Source: Alphaproteobacteria bacterium
GTDB lineage: Bacteria; Pseudomonadota; Alphaproteobacteria; UBA8366; Aestuariispiraceae
Assembly (NCBI GenBank): GCA_024743195.1
Contig: JANSXE010000001.1
Span: 434,001-498,000, forward strand
Length of the DNA: 64,000 nt
Direction: 5' to 3'
Below, in pieces: positions 50,664 to 61,199 of the stretch (position 1 is the stretch's first letter; each line of letters begins with the position of its first letter). The notes under the pieces are model-generated. The model made no database searches. It saw only the letters and a program-made list of their open reading frames with translations, and was not told the origin of the DNA. Both the position numbers and the translations under genes were made by a program.

Positions 50664-51901
50664 CCGAAGAACGCCCCCGCCGGCAGCGGCGCGTCGGCCC
50701 CAGGCCGGCCGAGCCGCGCGCGCAACAGGCGCAGGCGGCTGTGGAACTGGTCGCGGTCGGTCTGGGTGATGCGCATCCAGCGCCGGCCGGGCGCGCCTTC
50801 GAAGCCGGTGCGCCCGTGCATCACCCGCTGATTGTCGAACACCAAGGCCTGACCGGGCGCGAGTTGACGGCGCTTGGCGAAGGCCGGGTCGGTCACAAGT
50901 TTGGTCAGTGCGATCAGCGCGCGGTAAAGGGCGTCCATGCGGTCCGGATCGACCGCAAGGCAGCCGATCGAGCGTTCGTGGAAGCGGAAGCCGATTTGCC
51001 GACCGTCCGAATCGAGCGCGATCACCGGGGCGCGGGCGACGAGGTGAACGTCCGCGCCCTGCGGAACCGGGTCGAGGCGCCGCCGGACGAATTCGACGGG
51101 CGTCTCCGCGAGCAGTTGGAAGGCCGCGGGATCCGCCTGCTTGAGCGCCGCGCAGACCTTGAAGCCGTCGACCAGGATCGAGGCCCCGCCGCCTTCGCCG
51201 CTCGCCTCCAGGCAGTGCAGGAAACTGATCCCCGGCGGGTTGTAGCGATAGGGATCGTCGGTGTGCGGGTCGAGCGCGCTGTCGGACTGGGAGAGATCCC
51301 AGACATCGGGTTCGGAGACGATGTCGAAGACCCGGCCGAAATCGTTCTCGCGGATGTAGCCGACCTTGGCCGCCAGCCGCTCCGTCCCCTCGGGCGCAGC
51401 GGGAACGCCCTCGACAAGCGCGAAGCCATAGCGCGCCACCGCCTCCAGCAGGTCCGCATGGCCCGTCATCCCGGCCTCGACGGCGGCGAAGTCGACCGCG
51501 GGCCACTCGGCCCACGACCCGTCCCACAGCGTGCAGTCCGCCTCGAAGGTCCGGGCGCGCCGGCGAGCCGGGCTCATCGCTTTCAACCAGGCGGGCTCGT
51601 AGTGCGAGACGGCGCCGCCGGTCGACCATTCGACGGCCAACCGGCCCGCCGCGTCGACGGACAGGCGCCGCGCCGACAGGGTCTCGTCGATCTGCGCGAG
51701 CGAGAAACGCCGCACCGCGGTCCATTTGTCGCCGGTCTCCGGCCCCGGGCAATTGTCGCGCAGCCAGAAGAGATTGAACCGGTCCGTCCCGCCGAAGCGC
51801 CAGTCGATCGTCAGCTCCCGCCCGTCGAGCGCGAGACCGGCGATCTCCGGATTGTCCGCAAGTGTGACCTCCGGGGCGGCGCAGACAGGGTCGATCAGCA
51901 T
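50660..51901 (-). CDS. Gamma-butyrobetaine dioxygenase-like TauD family enzyme
   Basis: A 413-residue Fe(II)/2-oxoglutarate dioxygenase with the N-terminal DUF971-type domain of gamma-butyrobetaine hydroxylases ([20 protein letters not shown], with NCPGPETG after it). The catalytic domain has the iron-binding HxD in [20 protein letters not shown], the distal His in [11 protein letters not shown] and the arginine in [12 protein letters not shown]. Members hydroxylate gamma-butyrobetaine to carnitine or trimethyllysine. The ATG at 51901 follows AGGAGG. It is translationally coupled to the GMC oxidoreductase and diverges from a LysR gene. Confidence 0.92.
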   Translation of the reverse strand: MLIDPVCAAPEVTLADNPEIAGLALDGRELTIDWRFGGTDRFNLFWLRDNCPGPETGDKWTAVRRFSLAQIDETLSARRLSVDAAGRLAVEWSTGGAVSHYEPAWLKAMSPARRRARTFEADCTLWDGSWAEWPAVDFAAVEAGMTGHADLLEAVARYGFALVEGVPAAPEGTERLAAKVGYIRENDFGRVFDIVSEPDVWDLSQSDSALDPHTDDPYRYNPPGISFLHCLEASGEGGGASILVDGFKVCAALKQADPAAFQLLAETPVEFVRRRLDPVPQGADVHLVARAPVIALDSDGRQIGFRFHERSIGCLAVDPDRMDALYRALIALTKLVTDPAFAKRRQLAPGQALVFDNQRVMHGRTGFEGAPGRRWMRITQTDRDQFHSRLRLLRARLGRPGADAPLPAGAFFG

Positions 51902-51990
51902 GGGCGGGGCCTCCTCGCGACGTCGGATCTCTACGCGCGAGCTAAATCCGTTGCGCGCGAACCGACAAACGATCATTTTCCGAGACTGAT

Positions 51991-52005
51991 ATTAGATGAA
52001 CTAAT
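51991..52005. promoter_or_regulatory. Palindromic LysR-box candidate
   Basis: ATTAG-ATGAA-CTAAT is a perfect 5-bp inverted repeat with 5-bp spacer, 13 bp upstream of the LysR start and 90 bp upstream of the divergent dioxygenase gene. It fits a LysR-type site controlling both genes. Confidence 0.5.
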
Positions 52006-52017
52006 GGCGAGAGTCGG

Positions 52018-52926
52018 ATGGCGCGCGGCCTGCCTCCCCTGAGCTGGATTCGGACCTTCGACGCCGCCGCCCGGAACGGCAGTTTCACGGCGGCGGCCGA
52101 GGCGCTGGGCGTGACCCAGAGCGCGGTCAGCCAGCAGATCCGCCTGCTGGAATCCTGGCTGGGCGAGCCGCTGTTCCAGCGCGGCGCCCGGCGCCTCAGC
52201 CTGACGCCGGCGGGCCACGCCCTGCGCCCGCACGTGCTGAGCGCGCTGGACACGCTGGAGGCCGGGACCCGCGCCCTGTCCGGCGGGGCGGCCCGCAGCC
52301 AGCGGGTCAGCCTGCGCTGCGCGGCCGCCGGCGCGATCTATCTTCTGGCGCCGATCTTCGCGGCGCACGCCGCCGAGACGCCGGCGGTGACGCTCAAGGT
52401 CTCGACCGCGATCTGGCCGGACGACACGGCCGATCCGGGCGCGGAGTTGGAGATCCGCGTGGGCGGCGACGCCTGGCCCGGCTTCGACGCGCTGCGGCTG
52501 ACGGAGGAGACGATCCTGCCGGTCGCAGCGCCGGAGACGGCGGCGGCGATCGGCGGCGATCCCGACGCGCTGGCCGGGGCGGTGTTGATCGACGTGGTCG
52601 GTTACGAGACGGGCTGGGAGACCTGGTTCGCGGCCCAGGAACGTCCCGCGCCGGACGCCGCCCGGCGGCTGGCCTTCGACAACGAAGCGCTGGCGATGGA
52701 GACGGCGCGCGCCGGCGGCGTCGTTACGCTGGGCCGCGGCTCGCTGGTCGCGGCCGATCTGGCGTCCGGGGCGCTCGCCCCGGCGGTCGACCGGCCGGTT
52801 GCGGTGTCGGAGGGCTATGTCCTCCTGAAACCGTCGGGGGAGCGGCTGGCGCCGCCCGCCGCCGCACTGGCGCGCCGCATCCTGGCCGCCTTCGACCGCC
52901 CGGAGCCGCCGGCCGGGTGGGTCTGA
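52018..52926 (+). CDS. LysR-family transcriptional regulator (GcvA-like)
   Basis: A 302-residue LysR-type regulator of the GcvA group. The helix-turn-helix (about 5-65) reads LSWIRTFDAAARNGSFTAAA, then TQSAVSQQIRLLESWLGEPL. The ligand domain starts after QRVSLRCAAAGAIYLLAPIF. It diverges from the gamma-butyrobetaine dioxygenase-GMC operon and probably activates it in response to a betaine-like ligand; inference. An in-frame-free ATG at 52004 precedes but does not fit the frame. It is convergent with the histidine kinase gene, 7 bp away. Confidence 0.93.
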   Translation: MARGLPPLSWIRTFDAAARNGSFTAAAEALGVTQSAVSQQIRLLESWLGEPLFQRGARRLSLTPAGHALRPHVLSALDTLEAGTRALSGGAARSQRVSLRCAAAGAIYLLAPIFAAHAAETPAVTLKVSTAIWPDDTADPGAELEIRVGGDAWPGFDALRLTEETILPVAAPETAAAIGGDPDALAGAVLIDVVGYETGWETWFAAQERPAPDAARRLAFDNEALAMETARAGGVVTLGRGSLVAADLASGALAPAVDRPVAVSEGYVLLKPSGERLAPPAAALARRILAAFDRPEPPAGWV

Positions 52927-52933
52927 CGCATCC

Positions 52934-54721
<1,788 letters not shown>

Positions 54722-54736
54722 AACGCCGTTCCCCCA

Positions 54737-55825
54737 CTATCCTCTGCCGGCCTCGCCGAGCAGCGCGTCCAGCCCCGCGTCGAGACCCGACCGCTCCAGA
54801 TAGGCGAGATCGAGCGTCGCCGCCCCGGCGCCTTCCGCCGCGATGCGCTCCGCCGTCAAGGCGGCGTGCGCCAACGCGAAGCGCTTGTCCGGCCGCAACG
54901 CCTCCGCACCGGGGGCGTCGCAGCACAGTAGGCCCTCGACCAGGAGGTCCGGCAAGCCCCAGCTCCCCACCAGCACCGCCCCGGCGAGACCGATCGACCC
55001 GTCTCCCGCGATCCGCCGCGCAACCGACCCGATCGGGGTCAGCAACAGGATGGCGGCCGCGCCTTCCAGCATCTCCGCCGGCGCGTTGACGTGGCGGGCC
55101 CAGGCCGCCACGCGGCGGTGCGCGGCGCGCGCCAGGCGCCGGGCCGCCCAGGTTTCGGGCGTCGCCCCAAGACCCCGCGGCGCGGCGCCCAGGACGGAGA
55201 TCCCCGCGCACAGAACGAAAAAGATCGTCGCGCCCGCCTCGCCGGCCAGCCGCTCCGGAGGCGTTCGCTCGCCATCCCGTGCGGTCGCCGCCTCCAGCGC
55301 CGCGCGCAATTCCGGAAACCGATCGACCAGCCCGCCGAGGTCGGACGGCTGAAAGCCCTTGCGCTGCAGGATCGCCGCCAGATCGGTGAAGGGTTGCGCA
55401 GGCTCCATCAGGCCCGCGTCGCGCAGCGCCGCGGCGACCGTCCCGGCCTGCGCGAGCCGCCGCCGCAGCGCCAGCGCCTGATCGACCTCCGCCTTCAGCG
55501 CGTCGTTCGAGCAGGGTTTGGCCGCCATACGGTGGGCGGCGCCCTGGGCGCGGATCATCGCCGCATCCTCCGCATGCCCGGAAAGCACAATGCGGATCGC
55601 GTCCGGCGCGCGCGTGCGGATCTCATGCAACAGGCTCGCGCCGTCCACCTCCGGCATGCGCAGGTCGGTGATCACGACGTCGGGCGGCTGATCGTCGATC
55701 ATCGCAAGCGCAGCGGCCGCGCCGGACGCGAAGCGCATCGACCAGACGTCGCGCTGGAACCAGAAACTGCGCTTCAGGCCGCGCAGGATATTCTCGTCGT
55801 CATCCACGAACAGGATGTCGAGCAC
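54737..55825 (-). CDS. Response regulator with HDOD output domain
   Basis: A 362-residue protein with an N-terminal receiver (1-120: ILFVDDDENILRGLKRSFW, phospho-acceptor Asp54 in VVITDLRMPEVDG, AKPCSN lysine) and a C-terminal HDOD-like helical domain (about 150-340). The HDOD part lacks the metal-binding His-Asp pair, as usual for HDOD proteins, which act in signalling and quorum or biofilm control. The start is GTG 55825, after GGGGAGAG; the frame could run further to an ATG at 55915. It is operonic with the histidine kinase. Confidence 0.88.
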   Translation of the reverse strand: MLDILFVDDDENILRGLKRSFWFQRDVWSMRFASGAAAALAMIDDQPPDVVITDLRMPEVDGASLLHEIRTRAPDAIRIVLSGHAEDAAMIRAQGAAHRMAAKPCSNDALKAEVDQALALRRRLAQAGTVAAALRDAGLMEPAQPFTDLAAILQRKGFQPSDLGGLVDRFPELRAALEAATARDGERTPPERLAGEAGATIFFVLCAGISVLGAAPRGLGATPETWAARRLARAAHRRVAAWARHVNAPAEMLEGAAAILLLTPIGSVARRIAGDGSIGLAGAVLVGSWGLPDLLVEGLLCCDAPGAEALRPDKRFALAHAALTAERIAAEGAGAATLDLAYLERSGLDAGLDALLGEAGRG

Positions 55826-56023
55826 GCCCCGGCTCTCCCCAAACCCCAGGCCCGTTGACGGACCGGCGCGCCTTACGCCGCCCCGCAGCCCCCACGGCGC
55901 CACACTAACACGCATCCGCCCCGTTTGTTCACTCGTAACACGGGCGTTTCTCTCAAGGAAACCTCCCTATAGAATGCAATTCAGGATGCGCTCCCGCATT
56001 CGTCAGGAGTCTTACCCTCGCGC

Positions 56024-57013
56024 ATGACCGACGACGCCCCGCCTCGCGAAACGGTCGTCTTCGTCGACGACGAACCGGCGATCCACGAAGCGCTGGCCCG
56101 CAATCTGCGCCGACGCAAAGCCGACTGGCGACCGGTCTTCTTCCAGGATCCGCAGGCCGCCTTGGCGGCGATGCGCGACGCCCCGCCGGACGCGGCGGTG
56201 CTCGACCTCAAAATGCCGGGCATGGACGGCTTGACCCTGGCGGAGCGCATGCGCGCGCACGGCCTCGACGCGGCGATCATCGTGCTGTCCGGCTGCAACG
56301 ACTTCCGCTCCGCGCAGGAGGCCATCAACCGCGCCAAGGCCTTTCGCTATTATGTGAAACCCTGCCCGACGGACGAGTTGGCCGTCGGGGTCGAAGAAGC
56401 GCTGACCCACCGCCGGCGCGAGCGGGAGGAGGCGGCCCGCTCGGCCCCGGACGCCCCGCCGATCGGAACCCAGGCGCTGGACCGGCTGGCCTACGGCGTG
56501 GTGGTCGCGGACGCTCACGGCCGCGTTCTCTACGCGAACCAGACGGGCGGGGAGGCGCTGGCGCACGGCGACGGGCTCACCCTAGACCCGTCCGGGGTCT
56601 GCCGCGCGCTCTATCGCCGCGATTCCGACCGCTTGTCGGCGGCCCGACGCAAAGCCGCCGAAACCGGCGAAAGCGTCGCCCTGTCGATCGAACGGGCGGA
56701 GAGCGACAGCCCGCTCAGGCTCGTCGTGATGCCGCTGGACGAGTCCGGGCGGACGCTCCTCTTCATCACGGACCCCGCCAGACGCTCGGAGCTGTCGCCC
56801 GCCTTGATCGGACAAATGTTCGGCCTGACCCCATCGGAAGCGCGGCTGACCGCGGAACTCTGCGGCGGCGCCGACCTGGGCGAGGCGGCCGAGGCCTGCG
56901 GCATCCGCAAGGCCACCGCGCGCAGCTATCTGAAGCAGATCTTCCTCAAGGTCGGCGTCAGCCGGCAGGCGGAGCTGGTGCAGATGGTGCTCGCCCCGCT
57001 GGCGGCCCGCTGA
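56024..57013 (+). CDS. Response regulator with LuxR-type DNA-binding domain
   Basis: A 329-residue transcription factor. The receiver (about 10-130) has VVFVDDEPAIHEALARNL, Asp61 in AVLDLKMPGMDGL and YYVKPCP. A PAS-like segment is seen at about 150-250 (LDRLAYGVVVADAHGRVLYA). The LuxR/GerE helix-turn-helix covers about 268-325 (LTPSEARLTAELCGG, RKATARSYLKQIFLKVGVSR). It diverges from the HDOD regulator and histidine kinase, and is probably phosphorylated by that kinase. AGGAGT lies about 15 bp before the ATG, a weak spacing. Confidence 0.92.
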   Translation: MTDDAPPRETVVFVDDEPAIHEALARNLRRRKADWRPVFFQDPQAALAAMRDAPPDAAVLDLKMPGMDGLTLAERMRAHGLDAAIIVLSGCNDFRSAQEAINRAKAFRYYVKPCPTDELAVGVEEALTHRRREREEAARSAPDAPPIGTQALDRLAYGVVVADAHGRVLYANQTGGEALAHGDGLTLDPSGVCRALYRRDSDRLSAARRKAAETGESVALSIERAESDSPLRLVVMPLDESGRTLLFITDPARRSELSPALIGQMFGLTPSEARLTAELCGGADLGEAAEACGIRKATARSYLKQIFLKVGVSRQAELVQMVLAPLAAR

Positions 57014-57027
57014 CCGCCGCTTAGGGA

Positions 57028-60000
57028 CTACTGCTCGCCGGGCAGGCTGCCCGCGCCGTCCTCCATCGACAGCAGCGACGCGTTCCCGCCGGACGCCGTC
57101 GTATCCACGCTCAGCGAGCGCTCATGCATGAAACGGTGCAGATAATGCGGCGAGCCCGCCAGCGGCTGCCCGAGCGCCGCCCCGTCGGCCGGCGGCTCGG
57201 ACGCGGACTCCCGGAACAGGATCAAGGGCCGGATTTCGCCGTCCGCCGCGGCCAAGGCCGCGTTGACGGCCGGCGCGGCCTCGACCGATCCCGCGAAGGC
57301 GGCCGCCGCGACATGCGGCGCCGTCAGGAGATCGGCCAACGGGCGGTCGTCTCCGCACGCGATCGCGGTCGCGGCGTCGGCGGGGACGCCCGCGCGATGC
57401 AGCAAGCGCACGACCGCCTCGGCGTCCCCCCGCGTCGGGCGCCAGAGCAGCGCCGCGTTGCCGGCGGCGAGCGCGGCCCCCGCCTGGGCGATCAGGGCGC
57501 GCGCCGCCCGCGGGCCGTCCGCGGCGAGGCAGGCGACCGGGCCGCGCGGGCTCAGGCTGAATTCGTTCCGCTCCCCGGTCGGACCGGGCAGCGCGGTGGG
57601 CGCGCCCCCCTCGGCGACCGCCTGAGCCGCGTAGACGCGCAGATACCGGGCCGCCGCACGCCGCTCCGTCGCCTCCAGGTCGCCGAGCGCGCCGTCGAGC
57701 CCGTCGCCCGCTTCCAGGATGTCGGCCGCCGTCTCCAAGGCCTCGGCGCGGGTCTCCGGATCGGCGTCCCAGACCCCGCGCGTGCGATCGAGCAGCGCGG
57801 TCGCGTCGGCCAGCGCTTGCGCGTCGAGCGCCTTCGCCGCGGGATCGAAGGCGCGCTCCCAATCTCCGACGCGCGCCGCGCCCTCGCCGTCCGTCTCGGC
57901 GACGAAGCGGTGCAGATAGTGCGGCCCGCCGGCCTTCGGCCCCGTGCCCGAGAGCCCCTGCCCGCCGAAAGGCTGCACGCCGACGATGGCGCCGATCTGG
58001 TTGCGGTTGACGTAGGTGTTGCCGACGCGGGCGCGGGCGAAGACGCGCCGCCAGGTCTCGTCGATCCGGGTGTGCACGCCGAGCGTCAGGCCGTAGCCGG
58101 TCGCATTCACCGCATCCACCACCTGATCCAGCCGGTCGCCCTTGTAGCGCACGATGTGGAGGATCGGCCCGAACACCTCGCGCTGAAGGGTCGACAGGCG
58201 CTCGATCTCGAAGGCGGCCGGCGCGACGAAGCTGCCGCGCGCGGTTCCGGCGCCCAGCTTGGCGCGCTTGATCTCGCCGCCTTCCCCGATCATTCGCTTG
58301 ACGTGCCCGGCGAGCATGGCCTGCGCCTCTTCGTCGATCACCGGGCCGACGTCGGTCTCGATCAGGGCGGGATCGCCGACGGTCAGTTCCTCCATGGCGC
58401 CGGCGATCATCTCGATCGTGCGATCGGCGATCTCCTCCTGCAGGAACAGCACGCGCAGGGCCGAGCAGCGCTGGCCCGCGCTCTGGAAAGCGGAAATCAC
58501 GACGTCGCGGGTCACCTGCTCCGTCAGCGCGGTGGAATCGACGATCATGGCGTTCTGCCCGCCCGTCTCCGCGATCAGCGGCGGAACCGCGCCGGCGCGG
58601 CCGGCGAGCGTCCGGCTGATGAGCTGCGCCACCTCGGTCGATCCGGTGAAGCAGACGCCGGAGACCCGGTCGTCCGCGACCAGCGCGCCGCCGACCCGCG
58701 CCCCGTCGCCCGGCAGCAGATGCAGCGCGTCCCCCGGAACGCCGGCGCGGTGCAACAGGCGCACGGCCTCCGCGGCGATCAGCGGCGTCTGTTCGGCCGG
58801 TTTGGCGATCACCGCATTGCCGGCGGCCAGCGCCGCCGTCACCTGCCCGCAGAAGATGGCGAAGGGGAAGTTCCAGGGGCTGATGCAGGTGAAGACGCCG
58901 CCGCCGCGCAGCGCGATCTCGCCGCCCGCGCCGTCCGGCGCGCGCAGCCGAACGCCGGCGGCGAGATCGCCGCGCGCGCGCTGCGCATAGTACCGGCAGA
59001 AATCGATCGCCTCGCGGATCTCCGCGACCGCGTCGGGAACCGTCTTGCCCGCTTCGAGGACGCAGAGCCCCATGAGGCGCGGCGTCTCCGCCTCCATCAG
59101 GTCGGCGGCCGTCTCCAAACAGGCCGCGCGCTCCGCGGCCGGGCGCGCCGCCCAATCCGCAGCCGCCTTCTGCGCGATGGAAAGCGCGCGGTCGATCTGA
59201 TCCGCGCCGGCCTCGCTCACCTCGCCGATCTCGCGGTCGTGGTTCTGCGGCGAGACGACGCGGCGCGCGGCCTCGCCCAACTCCTCCGCCCCGTCGATGA
59301 TCGGCGCGGCCCGCCAAGACTGATCCAGCACGGCCGCCATCTCCTCACGCAACCGCTCCAGCACGGTGCGGTCGCTCAGATCGACGCCTTTGGCGTTCGG
59401 CCGCTCGGAGCCGTAGATGGCGACGGGAAGCGGGATGCGCGGATGCGGCTTGCGCGGCAGGGCCGCGACCGTGCGGATCGGATCGGCGACGATCTCCTCC
59501 ACCGGAGCGGAGAGGTCCTGAACCCGGTTGACGAAGGAGCTGTTGGCGCCGTTCTCCAAGAGACGCCGCACAAGATAGGCCAGCAGATCCTCATGCTGGC
59601 CCACCGGCGCGTAAATCCGGCAGCCGGCGCCGACCTGATCGGTTTCCACCACCCGCTCATAGAGCTCCTCGCCCATGCCGTGCAGGCGCTGGAACTCGAA
59701 ATCGCGGGCGTTGCCGGCGAACTCCAGGACGGCGGCGATCGAATGGGCGTTGTGGGTCGCGAGTTGCGGATAGAAGGCGTCGCGATTCTCGAACAGTCTG
59801 CGCGCGCAGGCCAGGTAGCTGACGTCCGTGTTGGCCTTGCGCGTGAAGACGGGGTAGCCGGCGAGGCCCAACTCCTGCGCGCGCTTGATCTCCATGTCCC
59901 AATAGGCGCCCTTCACCAGACGCACCATCAGCCGCCGACCGTGCCCGCGCGCCATCTCGGCGAGGAAGTCGAGCGCATGGGGCGCGCGCTTCTGGTAGGC

Positions 60001-60987
60001 CTGCACGACCACCCCGAAGCCTTGCCAGCGCCGAAGCTCCGGATCGCCGGAGATCGCCTCGATGCAGTCGAGCGAGAGGTCGAGGCGGTCCGCCTCCTCC
60101 GCGTCGATGTTGAGGCCGATGTCGTACTTCGCCGCCTCGACGCAGAGCGCCCGCAGACGCGGGACCAGTTCGTCCATGACCCGTTGAGACTGGCCGACCT
60201 CGTAGCGCGGATGCAGCGCGGAAAGCTTCACCGACACGCCCGGCCCGTCGATCGGGCCGCGGCCGGCGGCGCTTTCCCCGATGCGCTGGATGGCGGTCTT
60301 GTAGGACTGGAAGTAGCGCTTGGCGTCCGCCATGGTGCGGGCCGCCTCGCCCAGCATGTCGTAGCTGTAGCGGTAGCCGCGCGCCTCGACGCCCTTGGCG
60401 CGCTCCAGCGCCTCCTCGATGGTGCGGCCCATGACGAACTGGCGGCCCATGATCTTCATGGCCTGATTGACGCTCTCGCGCACCACGGGCTCGCCGACGC
60501 GCGCGACCAGCCGGCGCATCACCGCGTCCGCCGACCGGCCCTTGTAGCCATGCATCCCGACCACCTTGCCGGTCATCATCAGCGCCCAGGTCGAGGCGTT
60601 GACGAACAGCGAGGACGAACGGCCGAGATGCTTCTTCCAGTCGGCCGAGCCGAGCTTGTCGCGAATCAGCCGCTCGCGCGTCTCGTCGTCGGGAATGCGC
60701 AACAGCGCCTCCGCGACGCACATCAGCAGAACGCCCTCCTGGGTGGAGAGCCCGTACTCATGCAGAAAGGCGTCGATGCCGCCCTGGTGCGCGGTCTCCG
60801 CCCGCACCGCCTCCACGAGGGAGCGGGCGTAGCCGTCGATCTTGGCGCGCGAGGCCTCGCCGATCTCCAGTTGGGACAGCAGCGCGTCGACGCAGCCCGC
60901 CTCATCCGCCCGATAGGTCCGGTCGATCGCCGCGCGCAGGCTGCTGCGCGTCCGCAACGGCTCTTTCAGCACCATGGCGTCGGCCAT
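57028..60987 (-). CDS. putA: Bifunctional proline dehydrogenase/glutamate-semialdehyde dehydrogenase
   Basis: A 1,319-residue PutA that oxidises proline to glutamate in two linked steps using FAD then NAD+, with substrate channelling. The PRODH barrel (about 170-470) has VSVKLSALHPRYEVGQ, MVRLVKGAYWDMEIKRAQ and EFQRLHGMGEELYE. The second enzyme (about 540-1,020) has TCISPWNFPFAIFCGQV, GGQNAMIVDSTA and the nucleophile Cys841 in SAGQRCSALR. The C-terminal 270 residues form the ALDH-like extra domain of type B PutA and end near TTASGGNASLL. No ribbon-helix-helix repressor domain is present at the N-terminus. The ATG at 60987 follows GGGGAGACG. Confidence 0.96.
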   Translation of the reverse strand: MADAMVLKEPLRTRSSLRAAIDRTYRADEAGCVDALLSQLEIGEASRAKIDGYARSLVEAVRAETAHQGGIDAFLHEYGLSTQEGVLLMCVAEALLRIPDDETRERLIRDKLGSADWKKHLGRSSSLFVNASTWALMMTGKVVGMHGYKGRSADAVMRRLVARVGEPVVRESVNQAMKIMGRQFVMGRTIEEALERAKGVEARGYRYSYDMLGEAARTMADAKRYFQSYKTAIQRIGESAAGRGPIDGPGVSVKLSALHPRYEVGQSQRVMDELVPRLRALCVEAAKYDIGLNIDAEEADRLDLSLDCIEAISGDPELRRWQGFGVVVQAYQKRAPHALDFLAEMARGHGRRLMVRLVKGAYWDMEIKRAQELGLAGYPVFTRKANTDVSYLACARRLFENRDAFYPQLATHNAHSIAAVLEFAGNARDFEFQRLHGMGEELYERVVETDQVGAGCRIYAPVGQHEDLLAYLVRRLLENGANSSFVNRVQDLSAPVEEIVADPIRTVAALPRKPHPRIPLPVAIYGSERPNAKGVDLSDRTVLERLREEMAAVLDQSWRAAPIIDGAEELGEAARRVVSPQNHDREIGEVSEAGADQIDRALSIAQKAAADWAARPAAERAACLETAADLMEAETPRLMGLCVLEAGKTVPDAVAEIREAIDFCRYYAQRARGDLAAGVRLRAPDGAGGEIALRGGGVFTCISPWNFPFAIFCGQVTAALAAGNAVIAKPAEQTPLIAAEAVRLLHRAGVPGDALHLLPGDGARVGGALVADDRVSGVCFTGSTEVAQLISRTLAGRAGAVPPLIAETGGQNAMIVDSTALTEQVTRDVVISAFQSAGQRCSALRVLFLQEEIADRTIEMIAGAMEELTVGDPALIETDVGPVIDEEAQAMLAGHVKRMIGEGGEIKRAKLGAGTARGSFVAPAAFEIERLSTLQREVFGPILHIVRYKGDRLDQVVDAVNATGYGLTLGVHTRIDETWRRVFARARVGNTYVNRNQIGAIVGVQPFGGQGLSGTGPKAGGPHYLHRFVAETDGEGAARVGDWERAFDPAAKALDAQALADATALLDRTRGVWDADPETRAEALETAADILEAGDGLDGALGDLEATERRAAARYLRVYAAQAVAEGGAPTALPGPTGERNEFSLSPRGPVACLAADGPRAARALIAQAGAALAAGNAALLWRPTRGDAEAVVRLLHRAGVPADAATAIACGDDRPLADLLTAPHVAAAAFAGSVEAAPAVNAALAAADGEIRPLILFRESASEPPADGAALGQPLAGSPHYLHRFMHERSLSVDTTASGGNASLLSMEDGAGSLPGEQ

Positions 60988-61199
60988 CGCATCGTCTCCC
61001 CTGGTTCCGGCCTCCTTGCGCCCCTGTCGGGGTCTCGCCCCCACACTTAACGCGGCGCGTCGGCCGTGGCCAGCCAAGCGGCCCGCCGCTGGCCGCAGCG
61101 AAAGCCGCGAACTGGCCCGCCCGGTTCTTGCCGGTTTTCCGCTAAGGATCGAGCGGGTACAGTCCGCCCCGACCCCGCCCGATCCGCAAGGGAGAGCCG

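Noticed and set aside
57124-61050. Very long open frame antisense to putA
   Set aside because: Codons mirror the coding strand of putA; high GC removes stops from the antisense frame. It has Arg/Gly/Ala-rich composition, no domain and no ribosome-binding site.
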